Notes under the pieces: model-generated
Told to the model about the DNA's origin: nothing
Database searches by the model: none
The model's input: only the letters and a program-made list of their open reading frames with translations
NCBI RefSeq assembly: GCF_017894365.1
Contig: NZ_CP059467.1
Location: forward strand, 1,674,001 to 1,738,000
Direction of reading: 5' to 3'
Source of the DNA: Aromatoleum bremense
Lineage (GTDB): Bacteria > Pseudomonadota > Gammaproteobacteria > Burkholderiales > Rhodocyclaceae
Length of the DNA stretch: 64,000 nucleotides
Shown here: in pieces, positions 49,782-58,159 of the stretch
Position numbering within the stretch: position 1 is the first letter of the stretch
How the letters are laid out: every line of letters begins with the position of its first letter
Made by a program: the position numbers and the translations under genes

Positions 49782-49937
49782 GGTGAATCTCCTGCGAACA
49801 ATGAGGCGGAGACACACCCGACCCAAGGCGGGGAAGGTGTGGAACCCCCGCGTGGGTTGATGGAACAGCTTGGTGGCATCGCCATCGAGAACCGATGGCC
49901 GTTCGCGCAGGGATGCCGGTGCGAACTGGGGTGATCA

Positions 49938-50007
49938 ACGCGGTCGGAACCGCGTCGCAGCCTCGAAGATCGTGGCTGCCTGGGCATGTCGCTGATTGCA
50001 ATCAGCG
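49938..50007 (-). ncRNA. candidate structured element, copy 1 (three hairpins)
   Basis: There are three consecutive perfect stem-loops. H1: ACGCGGT 49938-49944 with 49949-49955. H2: GCAGCC 49957-49962 with 49974-49979, 11-nt loop. H3: CGCTGAT 49990-49996 with 50001-50007. On the minus strand the H1 loop is TCCG, a UNCG-type tetraloop. A second copy at 54292-54359 keeps the same order, spacing and 11-nt loop, with compensatory changes in H2 and H3. It lies about 160 bp upstream of the STY4534 start, in a 500-bp stretch (49782-50272) otherwise without genes. It may be a 5' leader RNA, an antiterminator-like element or a DNA structure. Confidence 0.55.
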
Positions 50008-50281
50008 GGCATGACCTCAGCGTGTCGTGGTCAACAGCCAGAAGCGAGGGTGAATCCGGAATCGTGCGTTCCTCGTTCCTCGGGTCATCCAGTGGCTCGC
50101 CAACCCTCGACCTGAACCTTTGCCTGATCGACTGATGTTGTGGGCATCGATGAGGCACAGACGCGAACATGGGCTTACCATTCACCGGCGGGGTCTGCCT
50201 TGGCGACTTCGGAAAGCCGGCAGATGTTCTGCTGGTCAATCAAGATCATCTGAATCGCGACGGTCTCGCCCCATGCGCAGC

Positions 50282-51964
50282 ATGAAGAATCCTGTGGATC
50301 TCATCCATGAAGCCATTGAAGACGAACGGTATCTGTTGCGTGGCTATGAGAAACCATCGGAAGCGCTGACCTTCGAGACGCTTCGCGCAATCGACTACGC
50401 ATTCTGTCGTGAGCTGGTCCCGGAGCTGAAGGGATTGGATTATTCAGGGCGGCAGATGGAGAGCATTCGCAAGTACGCGATCAATGCCGCCCTGCAGCGA
50501 GTTCTACCTACCGAGCTGAAAGCCGATGCGCCCAGGATTTTCGCCTCCAACGCGAGGACGGCCGAACAAACGGACGAGTTCCTGCTGCGGATGGGCTGCC
50601 TCACGATGGCCGAGAAGCAATTGAACCTGTTGCGCTCCGGTGCGCTGAAGGGCGAAATCGATCAGCGCAGATTGAAGGGGATGAGGCTGCTCGTCCTTTC
50701 GGTCAATGACAGGACTGCCTACCGGGAGCAGATCGGGTTCCAAGGGCTGAACTGGCTCAGCGACATGACGATGGCGGAGGACCGCCCCAAGGAAACGGCC
50801 TTGGAGTGCCGCCATATGGAGGTGCTCCCTCGCTTGACCGGCTACTTGCGTGGCAACCGGTCTCCCGAGGAGCCACCCTTCGAGGACGTCGATGACTACT
50901 TCAGGGAGTGGGCGGTCCTGTATCTGCGCAGAATGTCCTTCAGGGATATGCTCGACGACGAGGATCGATTCGGCGGCCGCCCCTACTCGGCATATGTGGC
51001 CGTCTTGGAGGCGTTGTCTGCCATGTCTCAGCAAAGGCTCTGCTATGCCGGTCTGTTGAATGCAGACAACCCAGGGAACGGAATACGAAACCTGATGACC
51101 GGCGGCGCAGTTCATGGGGAACTGGTGGAAGGGGTGGCCATCTTTCTGGACGCGACGCAGCAGGAGGTGTCTGAACTTCTGGACCATCTCACATTGAGTC
51201 CTGCAAACGCCAGAGACCATCTGGATCGTGGAATGCCAGCGCTCGCTCCCATAGTCAGGACGAGTCGAGACTTGGTAGTGCTTCCAATGTACGGTTTGGA
51301 ACTCAACCCGTTCGTCTTTCTCTGGACCGAGCTGCGCAGGCGGTACGAGAAGGATTGGTTTGATGCGGCGAATCGGCGAGAAGCGCGATGGGTTACTCAG
51401 CTGCGGACGCAGTTCCCTTCGCCTCGCTGGCACTGCATGGATGGCGTCAAGCTGAAGCGGAATGGCAAGGTGGTCACGGACATTGACTTCGTCGCCTACG
51501 ATTCCGACTGCTGCAGTGTCATTCTCTTTCAGCTCAAGTGGCAGCAGCCATTCTTGAACGACGACAAGTTGCGTCGAAACAATGCAAGCAGTCTGGTTCG
51601 TGACAGCAACAAATGGATCGCGGATGTGGAGGGATGGATTGCGGCCTCCGATATGGAAGGGCTGAAGGAGCGTCTTTCGATCAAGGCCGATGGAGACCTT
51701 TCCATTCATCTCGTCGTTCTGGGACGCTACCACGCTCATTTCACCGCAGCTGAAGATCATGACGCGCGGGCGACTTGGTGTGATTGGGGTAACTTCCTGC
51801 GTCAGCGATCTCGGAGATCGAATGCATCGGCCAATGAGTTCGTTGCATTGCTTCGCGAATCGGTGGAGCACGCGACGGCCGACGTGGAACCCGATTCGTT
51901 CTTCTTCCCTCTGGGTGACATCATGGTATTGGTCAATCCCAAACGGATAGGTCCAGCGAAATGA
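50282..51964 (+). CDS. hypothetical protein with C-terminal PD-(D/E)XK-like motif
   Basis: This 560-aa protein is one I do not recognise. The first two thirds are largely helical. The C-terminal third has KRNGKVVTDIDFVAYDSDCC followed by VILFQLKWQQPFLNDD, which fits a restriction-endonuclease-like core (Asp ... Gln-Leu-Lys) as in nuclease families that handle phage or foreign DNA. The ATG at 50282 (MKNPVDLIHEAIEDERYLLR) is preferred; one at 50273 adds three residues. It is a solitary plus-strand gene between minus-strand ICE genes, followed at once by an IS5, and its composition is lower in GC. A single-gene cargo, possibly defence, is an inference. Confidence 0.7.
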   Translation: MKNPVDLIHEAIEDERYLLRGYEKPSEALTFETLRAIDYAFCRELVPELKGLDYSGRQMESIRKYAINAALQRVLPTELKADAPRIFASNARTAEQTDEFLLRMGCLTMAEKQLNLLRSGALKGEIDQRRLKGMRLLVLSVNDRTAYREQIGFQGLNWLSDMTMAEDRPKETALECRHMEVLPRLTGYLRGNRSPEEPPFEDVDDYFREWAVLYLRRMSFRDMLDDEDRFGGRPYSAYVAVLEALSAMSQQRLCYAGLLNADNPGNGIRNLMTGGAVHGELVEGVAIFLDATQQEVSELLDHLTLSPANARDHLDRGMPALAPIVRTSRDLVVLPMYGLELNPFVFLWTELRRRYEKDWFDAANRREARWVTQLRTQFPSPRWHCMDGVKLKRNGKVVTDIDFVAYDSDCCSVILFQLKWQQPFLNDDKLRRNNASSLVRDSNKWIADVEGWIAASDMEGLKERLSIKADGDLSIHLVVLGRYHAHFTAAEDHDARATWCDWGNFLRQRSRRSNASANEFVALLRESVEHATADVEPDSFFFPLGDIMVLVNPKRIGPAK

Positions 51965-51998
51965 AGCCGGGCTGGGATGGGAGAAGAAGAGAGTCTAG

Positions 51999-53215
51999 GG
52001 AAGTGCTGAAGTAATGGCAATTTTCGCGAATCCGACAGTGCCACCGTCTCGACGGGATGCGATTGCCATTGCCGGCACGCGGATTCGGCGGCACGAACCG
52101 GGAATTTCAAATGCCAGCCGTAGCCCTTTCTGCCGTTCGGCCACTTCAGGACGCTCCTTGGGCATGAAGCGCCCACAGGCGCTGGCGCGCCAGCACCAAG
52201 TTCGCAAAGCCGAACAGCGTGAAGAGCTGCGCGAGATTCTTCGCCAGTCCGCGATAGCGCGTCTTGCGATGGCGAAAGAGGTTCTTCACGACGTGGAACG
52301 GATGCTCGACCTTGGCACGAATCCGCGCCTTGGCCCGCTCGATCCCGTCGAGCAGCTGGCCCAGTTTGGTTTCGGGCAGCGCCCGACGCTTGCCCGGTTT
52401 CATGGCGACGTGCCAGGTGACTTGCGTGTCGGCGTTCTCGGGACGCTTCTCGACACCCTGGTAACCGGCATCGAGAAACACGTCCTTCTCGTCGCCATGC
52501 AGCAGCGCGTGTGCCTGTGTCACGTCGCTCACGTTCGCCGCCGTCGCGACCACCGTGTGCGTGAGGCCCGAGTCGGCATCGACGCCGATGTGCGCCTTCA
52601 TGCCGAAATGCCACTGGTTCCCTTTCTTCGTCTGATGCATATCCGGGTCGCGGGCCTTGCCCTCGTTCTTCACCGAGGGCGGCGCAGCGATGATCGTCGC
52701 GTCGACGAGGCTGCCTTCGCGCGGCAGCAGGCCCTTGTCCGCCAGATGGGCCTTGATCGCCTCGAAGATTCGCTCGGTCAGCTTGTTCGCCTCGAGCAGG
52801 TGGCGGAAATTGAGCAGCGTCGTCGCATCCGGCACGTCGTCGCGGCCCAGGTCGATGCCGACGAAGCCGCGGATCGACTGGCTGTCGTAGAGCGCGTCCT
52901 CGATTCCCTCGTCGGAGAGTCCGAAGCACTGCTGCGCAACGTACATGCGCAGCATCCGAGGCAACGGAATCGGCGGCCGGCCACGACCGCCGCCCTTCGG
53001 ATAGAACGGCTCAACCTCGGCGATCAGCGCCGCCCACGGCGTCACCGTTTCGATCTCGGCAAGGAATCGGTCGCGCCGCGTCCTCTTCTTCTTCGCCGCG
53101 AACTCCAGATCGGAGAAACTCGATTGCATCGTAATCACGCTCGCCCTGAACAGGGCATCATTGTCACAGCCTCAGATCGACCACGGTCATCTGAACGGAA
53201 TAATTCAGCACTTCC
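51999..53215 (-). mobile_element. IS5-family insertion sequence
   Basis: This 1217-bp element starts GGGAAGTGCTGAA at 51999 and ends with the complement TTCAGCACTTCCC at 53203-53215. CTAG flanks both sides (51995-51998 and 53216-53219), the YTAR target duplication of the IS5 subgroup. It lies between the nuclease-like gene and a small ICE gene and does not appear to disrupt either. Confidence 0.92.
52146..53138 (-). CDS. IS5-family transposase (IS5 subgroup)
   Basis: This 330-aa transposase begins MITMQSSFSDLEFAAKKKRT and has the DUF772 part PLPRMLRMYVAQQCFGLSDE and GIEDALYDSQSIRGFVGID. The DDE domain has LVDATIIAAPPSVKNEGKAR (Asp), VFLDAGYQGVEKRPEN (Asp) and RAKVEHPFHVVKNLFRHRKT (Glu). Length and frame are complete. 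Confidence 0.93.
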   Translation of the reverse strand: MITMQSSFSDLEFAAKKKRTRRDRFLAEIETVTPWAALIAEVEPFYPKGGGRGRPPIPLPRMLRMYVAQQCFGLSDEGIEDALYDSQSIRGFVGIDLGRDDVPDATTLLNFRHLLEANKLTERIFEAIKAHLADKGLLPREGSLVDATIIAAPPSVKNEGKARDPDMHQTKKGNQWHFGMKAHIGVDADSGLTHTVVATAANVSDVTQAHALLHGDEKDVFLDAGYQGVEKRPENADTQVTWHVAMKPGKRRALPETKLGQLLDGIERAKARIRAKVEHPFHVVKNLFRHRKTRYRGLAKNLAQLFTLFGFANLVLARQRLWALHAQGAS

Positions 53216-53239
53216 CTAGTGAGGGGCTCGACTGGATGA

Positions 53240-53404
53240 TCATTCTTCGTGCAGCGTCAGCCCGTCCCGGATCGACACATCGGCATTGAAGACCAGCATT
53301 CGGACGTTGGCGAGTGCAGCGAGGTGGAGTACCTCGAAACGCGATTCAAGTAGGCCTTTCTTCTGGGGTTCCTTCAGCCGCAGCGACCAGTGGGGACGGG
53401 GCAT
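53240..53404 (-). CDS. small ICE protein, 54 aa
   Basis: This short minus-strand gene starts MPRPHWSLRLKEPQKKGLLE and continues RFEVLHLAALANVRMLVFNA to a TGA at 53240. Its ATG follows AGGAA and the leader hairpin common to this block of genes, which argues that it is real. The stop lies 20 bp before the IS5 insertion, so the C-terminus appears unaffected. No function is recognised. Confidence 0.6.
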   Translation of the reverse strand: MPRPHWSLRLKEPQKKGLLESRFEVLHLAALANVRMLVFNADVSIRDGLTLHEE

Positions 53405-53500
53405 GGTTCGTTCCTGAGGAAAAGGAGGGACATGGCCCCGAACGGGGACGCATGTCCCTCGTGGGGTGGGATGAAAGGGCGGTGGGTTGCCAGGCGCGGC

Positions 53501-53893
53501 TCACCAGCCGTTGTAGTGCAGCGTGAGGTCGGCGATGACCTTGCGCCGTTCCAGATCGAGGCCGCCGAAGTCGGACAGCCCCTCGAAGCCGCAACGCTTG
53601 AGCATCGCGCCGCCTTCGCGGGAGTTGTAGAAGCTCACCATCGCGGACAGGAACATGCGTTGACCGCTGCTCAGCACACCCAGGGCGTCGTTGAGCATCA
53701 GCATGTTGGGCCGCAGGTCCCACTTGGTGGTGGCACGCTGCAGACCTTCGCGTGTGCCGTCGCCGAACCACTCGTGGCCGGCGATCTGCGCGCCGCGCTT
53801 CCAGGCCTCGAAGAAGGCCTGCGGTGCAGCGTCGAAATGCGCCTGTTCCAGCGCCATGTGATCGAGCACGTCTTCGGGCAAAGACAGATTCAT
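53501..53893 (-). CDS. conserved ICE protein of unknown function
   Basis: This 130-aa soluble protein begins MNLSLPEDVLDHMALEQAHF and contains RPNMLMLNDALGVLSSGQRM and LERRKVIADLTLHYNGW at the end. It looks globular and helical, with no known motif. It is preceded by AAGGAG at the right distance and sits in the small-gene block between TopB and DUF3275. Confidence 0.78.
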   Translation of the reverse strand: MNLSLPEDVLDHMALEQAHFDAAPQAFFEAWKRGAQIAGHEWFGDGTREGLQRATTKWDLRPNMLMLNDALGVLSSGQRMFLSAMVSFYNSREGGAMLKRCGFEGLSDFGGLDLERRKVIADLTLHYNGW

Positions 53894-53919
53894 GAGAGAA
53901 CTCCTTGAAGGGTGGGAAA

Positions 53920-54156
53920 TCAGGCGTGAGCGCGCTGCGTCCAGGCATGGGTATCCAGGGCGCGCTGTGCTGCGAGGTGGGTCGGGAAATACTCGACGGA
54001 CTCCCGCGATACCGGGCCTTCGTCGTCTTGCGTGCCGATGTAGTGGCCGGCCGCGCTGCGCAGCACCTGTAGCGGCAGACGCTTGCCGGTCCAGGCCAGC
54101 GCCAGCGCACCACTGCGTACTGCGGTTGCAGAGGAAGATGCGGAGGGTTCAGACAT
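53920..54156 (-). CDS. small ICE protein, 78 aa
   Basis: This small protein begins MSEPSASSSATAVRSGALAL and continues HYIGTQDDEGPVSRESVEYF and LAAQRALDTHAWTQRAHA. The ATG at 54156 follows AAGGAG and a leader hairpin. It has the size and sequence style of small ICE accessory proteins. Function is unknown. It is the first gene downstream of the second structured element. Confidence 0.68.
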   Translation of the reverse strand: MSEPSASSSATAVRSGALALAWTGKRLPLQVLRSAAGHYIGTQDDEGPVSRESVEYFPTHLAAQRALDTHAWTQRAHA

Positions 54157-54291
54157 GCCCTGCTCCTTGGGTGGGTCGGGGAGCACGCATCCCGCAGGGG
54201 ATGGGGTTCCCCTCGGGTGGTTGAGAAAAGTGCATCGTCGCCAGGCCGGCGAGCGTCCGCGGTGGGCGATGCGAAGCGGACTGGATCGGTC

Positions 54292-54359
54292 AACGCGGCG
54301 AACCGCGTTGCAGTCTTGAAGACCGAGACTGCCAGGGCATGCCGCTGACGACTGTCAGC
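54292..54359 (-). ncRNA. candidate structured element, copy 2 (three hairpins)
   Basis: Order and spacing match copy 1. H1: AACGCGG 54292-54298 with 54303-54309. H2: GCAGTC 54310-54315 with GACTGC 54327-54332, 11-nt loop. H3: GCTGAC 54344-54349 with 54354-54359. The H1 loop on the minus strand is TTCG, again a UNCG tetraloop. Compared with copy 1, one H2 pair changes C:G to T:A and one H3 pair changes T:A to C:G, keeping pairing. It lies about 135 bp upstream of the 54156 start. Confidence 0.55.
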
Positions 54360-54940
54360 AACGCATGGCGTGAGGATGGGCGCGAAGCATGGCTGCCGTC
54401 GCAGGGAAAACCGAATCGCGGACGGCCCGCTTTTAGGGCAATGGCCCGCGTCACGGGACAAGGCAAAGACCAGGGCGCCGAAGGCCACGCGGGCCTTCGG
54501 CTGGAGAGGAAGGAAAACCACCTGTGGGCTGCGTCAGCGCAGGCCGTCGTCAAATCCGTTCGCTGCGTCAGCAATCGCACCCGGCCCGTTTCGTGGCTGG
54601 GGCCGGAAACCTTTGGCACGCATACGCGCACAAAGGGAGCCCGTTGTTCCGCCGGCGGGCACCGGCACGGAATACCCTCGGCCCAAGGGGCCTCCTCACG
54701 GCTCGCGCGGCGGCAAGGCGTCAGGAAGCCCCTCGTGGCCGAGGCAAGGCACACCGATCAAGGGAATGGCGGCGGGCGCGATTCGTGGAGCAATGACCTT
54801 CTCGCCCCGTCGCGCGATGGCGGGCAGACGGGGCGCGCACACCGTTGCAGAAGGAGACGCGCGCTTTGGAGTCCCGCGCGGTGCGGGACGTTTGCCTCGC
54901 CGCCAGTGAAGTGGCCGGCGCGGCAGGGGGGAAGCGAGGA
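54360..54940. other. 580-bp GC-rich region without recognised gene
   Basis: The region lies between the structured element and the TopB stop. Several open frames exist on both strands but none looks protein-like. A strong hairpin, CCGAAGGCC (54478-54486) with GGCCTTCGG (54492-54500), lies in the middle and has no T-run. It may hold the promoter for the downstream minus-strand genes or a transfer/replication site; nothing decides this. Confidence 0.4.
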
Positions 54941-56956
54941 TCAGGACGCCTTGGAGGCAGCGCGCCGCTTGCGCGGTGCGCTGCGCCGGCCCGTCGGGGA
55001 CTCGATCGGCAACGTGCCCTTGCAGTCCGGGTAGCGCGAGCAGGACCAGAACGCGCCGCTCTTGCCCGTGCGCTGCTGCATCGGTGCGCCGCACTGCGGG
55101 CAGGCCGGCGCCGGCGGCAGCTTGAGCGAGAGCGTTGCGCCGCGGTACTGCTGCACGAGCTGGCCGACCCACACGGACTGCTTCTCGATGAAGGTGTCCA
55201 GCGCCATCTGGCCGGCCTCGATCATGTCGAGCGCCTGCTCCCACACCGCCGTGGTGCCGGGGTCGGCGATGGCCGAGGGCACCGCGTCGATGAGCGTGAA
55301 TGCAGCGTCGGAAGCGCGGACGGCACGGCCTTTCTTGACCAGGTAGCCGCGACCGATTAGGCCGTTGATGATGTTGGCGCGTGTCGCCTCGGTGCCGATG
55401 CCGGTGGTATCTCTCAGCTTCTGTTTCAGGCGCGGGTCGGTCACGAACTTGGCGACGGTCTTCATGGCCTTGATCAGCTCGCCCTGCGTGTAGGGCTTGG
55501 GCGGCAGCGTCTTCAGCGCCTTGAGATCCACCTTACCGACCGGGCAGGACAGGCCCGCATGCAGGGCGGGCAGCACCTGGCTGCGCTGCGCATCCTCGCC
55601 ATCGGCATCGTCCGGCCCCGGCGTCGCCAGCACCTCGCGCCAGCCGGTGACGGCGATCTGCTTGCCCACGGCAGCCAGCGACTGACTGCCGCACGAGAAC
55701 TGCGCCACCGTCCGGTCGAACTCATGGTGCGGGAGGAACTGCGCGAGGTAATGGGCGCGGATCAGCCGGTAGACGGCCAGTTCCTTCTCGTTCATGGCCG
55801 ACAGGTTGGCGGGCTCCAGCGTCGGGATGATGCCGTGGTGAGCCGACACCTTGCCGTCGTTCCATGCACGCGAACGCTGTTGGCGATCCAGGCGCTCGAT
55901 CAGCGGCCGCAGGCTGGGGTCGGTCTTGACCAGACTGTCGAGTACGGTCGGCACCTCAGCCAGCATGCTCTCGGGCAGGTAGCCCGAATCCGAGCGCGGA
56001 TACGTTGTCGCCTTGTGCGTCTCGTACAGCGCCTGGGCAATGTCCAGCGTCTCCTGCACGTCGAGGCCCAACTGCTTGGAGCACACCTCCTGCAGCGTGC
56101 CCAGGTCGAACGGCAGCGGCGGCCCTTCGCGAACGCGCTCGGTTTCTACCGACAGCACCTGGGCGGAGCCGGCCGTGCGCAGGCGCTCGGCGGCCTGCTG
56201 CGCCACCGGCTGTTGCAGGCAGCGGCCCGCATCGTCGGTGCTGCCTTGCGGCGGCGTCCAGCTTGCGACGAAGGACTGGCCTGCATGCGATAGCGCAACC
56301 TCGATGGCCCAGAACGGTACGCAGACGAAGCGCGCGATCTCGCGATCACGATCGACGACCAACTTCAGCGTCGGCGTCTGCACGCGCCCCACCGACAGCA
56401 CGCCGGTATAGCCGGCCTGGCGCCCCAGCAGTGTGAACAAGCGGCTCAGGTTCATTCCGATCAGCCAGTCGGCGCGCGATCGGGCTAGTGCGGAGAAATA
56501 CAGTGGCAGCGTCTCCGCCGAGGGCTTGAGCGCGCCCAGTGCCTTGCGGATGGACGCATCGTTGAGCGCCGACAGCCACAGACGCTGAATCGGCCCGCGG
56601 TAGCCGCATAGCTCGATGATCTCGCGGGCGATCATCTCGCCCTCGCGGTCGGCGTCGGTCGCAATCACCAGCTCGCCCGCCTTGGCGACGAGCTGCTGCA
56701 CGACCTTGAATTGCGCTGCGGTCGCCGCCTTGGGCTCGACACGCCAACGCTCAGGAAGAATGGGCAGTTGCTCGATGGCCCAGCGCTTGTATTGCTCGCC
56801 GTAGCCTTCGGGTGGAACCGCCTCCACCAGATGACCGATGCACCAGGTCACGACGACACCGGCGCCGCTGTAGCAGCCGTTGCCGCGTTGACCGGCACCC
56901 AGCACACGGGCGATGTCCTTGCCCTGGGACGGCTTCTCGCACAGGAACACGCGCAT
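54941..56956 (-). CDS. topB: DNA topoisomerase III
   Basis: This 671-aa type IA topoisomerase has the TOPRIM domain FLCEKPSQGKDIARVLGA and VIATDADREGEMIAREI, the central LTRSRADWLIGMNLSRLFTL-like region (ALARSRADWLIGMNLSRLFT), VLSVGRVQTPTLKLVVDRDR, and the active-site Tyr in KATTYPRSDSGYLPESM. The C-terminus has one zinc finger (CPQCGAPM ... CSRYPDCKG) and a basic tail. TopB is a standard member of this ICE group and may help resolve the element during replication or transfer. Length and motifs are complete. Confidence 0.95.
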   Translation of the reverse strand: MRVFLCEKPSQGKDIARVLGAGQRGNGCYSGAGVVVTWCIGHLVEAVPPEGYGEQYKRWAIEQLPILPERWRVEPKAATAAQFKVVQQLVAKAGELVIATDADREGEMIAREIIELCGYRGPIQRLWLSALNDASIRKALGALKPSAETLPLYFSALARSRADWLIGMNLSRLFTLLGRQAGYTGVLSVGRVQTPTLKLVVDRDREIARFVCVPFWAIEVALSHAGQSFVASWTPPQGSTDDAGRCLQQPVAQQAAERLRTAGSAQVLSVETERVREGPPLPFDLGTLQEVCSKQLGLDVQETLDIAQALYETHKATTYPRSDSGYLPESMLAEVPTVLDSLVKTDPSLRPLIERLDRQQRSRAWNDGKVSAHHGIIPTLEPANLSAMNEKELAVYRLIRAHYLAQFLPHHEFDRTVAQFSCGSQSLAAVGKQIAVTGWREVLATPGPDDADGEDAQRSQVLPALHAGLSCPVGKVDLKALKTLPPKPYTQGELIKAMKTVAKFVTDPRLKQKLRDTTGIGTEATRANIINGLIGRGYLVKKGRAVRASDAAFTLIDAVPSAIADPGTTAVWEQALDMIEAGQMALDTFIEKQSVWVGQLVQQYRGATLSLKLPPAPACPQCGAPMQQRTGKSGAFWSCSRYPDCKGTLPIESPTGRRSAPRKRRAASKAS

Positions 56957-57100
56957 GAAGCCTCCGGGATCTGCGTGACGGTCATCGAATGACCCACAGC
57001 ATTCCCGTCAGCCGCTCGCGCGGCAGCAAACAACGCGGAAGCGGTGAATACCCGCTTGTGCGGGTTCAGGTCGCAGCGTTTGCTGTTCGGCCTTGTCGGT

Positions 57101-58126
57101 CTATGCGATCGGTTGCAAACCTTGCTGAGCAGGGTGAGTCCAGCAACCGGGGCTCTCGCTGTCGAAGAACTCCACCTCGACATGCGCCCCCAAGGTGTCG
57201 TGGATCATCTGGAAGACCCGGTTGCAATAAGCCTGGTCTCCCCGAAACACCGACACCGCCACACGATTGATCCCCGTGTCTCTCATACGTTGCAGGAGAT
57301 GGATGTCTTGATCGGCGAACCCCCAGCCGTAGATCACCAGTGTGTCCCGCTGGGACTTCAAGACCTCTCTGTAGACGGTGGACAGGTAGTAGCTGTTCTG
57401 GATGGACGCGACTTTTTGCTGCCACGTTCCTTCGCTGACGAACAACGGAACAACCCTTTCGCTCTGCCATAGCTGCAATATCGCTTCGAGGAGACCAGCA
57501 TCCCTACTGTGGACTTTCAATTCCTGCTCGACCGGGTTTCTGCACAGTACAAGACTGCCGTGGGCATAGAACACGAGCGTGGTTGAACGATCCCCTCTGA
57601 TCGGCTGCCTGAATCGCTGCCAGTCGTCGTCGAAGGCACCACCTCCCACGAAGCAATCCTTGAACGCATGCTGGTCGTCGATGTCCAGGCCATGGGTCAT
57701 GGCCCAGTACACCACCAGGTCGTAGTTGAGGGAGATGACGGTTCTGAACCGTTTCAGGAACCGATAGATGCTCGGCAGGTGGGCGCTGACTTGATCGTGC
57801 TCAGGGTGAATGTCGCGGACGGTCTGGATGAGGCAGTCCCTGAGACTGACATAGGCGGCATGCGTTCGTTGGTCCGGTATCTGCAACGACCGATTGACGT
57901 TCGACGCCTGCCAGACGATCCGAAGAACCAACTCGAAATCGTTGGTCTGAAAGAACTCGAACAGCCGCTGAGCGTCCTCTGGGAGCAGATGCTGCTCGGC
58001 GGCATGCTGGAGCAGCGATGCGTAGGAGAAGCTCGGGCTGATGGAAATGCTGGCACCGTTGCCGAGCAGGATCGTGCAGCCGTAGTTCTCGGCGATCGCT
58101 TCCCAGGGTCTGATCTCAAACGGCAT
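57101..58126 (-). CDS. DUF4917 SIR2-like protein
   Basis: This 341-aa protein has a SIR2-like layout. There is an N-terminal nucleotide-binding loop CTILLGNGASISISPSFSYA at about 17-36, then a central SLNYDLVVYW at about 131. The C-terminal part has LVIYGWGFADQDIHLLQRMR at about 268. DUF4917 proteins resemble SIR2 domains of defence systems that consume NAD+, but activity is not shown for this one. It follows the Abi-like gene by 33 bp and is the last gene of the MerR/Abi/SIR2 minus-strand group in cargo pocket 3. Confidence 0.8.
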   Translation of the reverse strand: MPFEIRPWEAIAENYGCTILLGNGASISISPSFSYASLLQHAAEQHLLPEDAQRLFEFFQTNDFELVLRIVWQASNVNRSLQIPDQRTHAAYVSLRDCLIQTVRDIHPEHDQVSAHLPSIYRFLKRFRTVISLNYDLVVYWAMTHGLDIDDQHAFKDCFVGGGAFDDDWQRFRQPIRGDRSTTLVFYAHGSLVLCRNPVEQELKVHSRDAGLLEAILQLWQSERVVPLFVSEGTWQQKVASIQNSYYLSTVYREVLKSQRDTLVIYGWGFADQDIHLLQRMRDTGINRVAVSVFRGDQAYCNRVFQMIHDTLGAHVEVEFFDSESPGCWTHPAQQGLQPIA

Positions 58127-58159
58127 GTGTTGTCCCTTGCGTGTCCAGATCGGCGGCGC

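Noticed and set aside
54360..54940. oriT of the ICE
   Set aside because: The region is gene-free and hairpin-rich, but I see no known nic motif and the relaxase gene is outside the window, so the claim cannot be supported.
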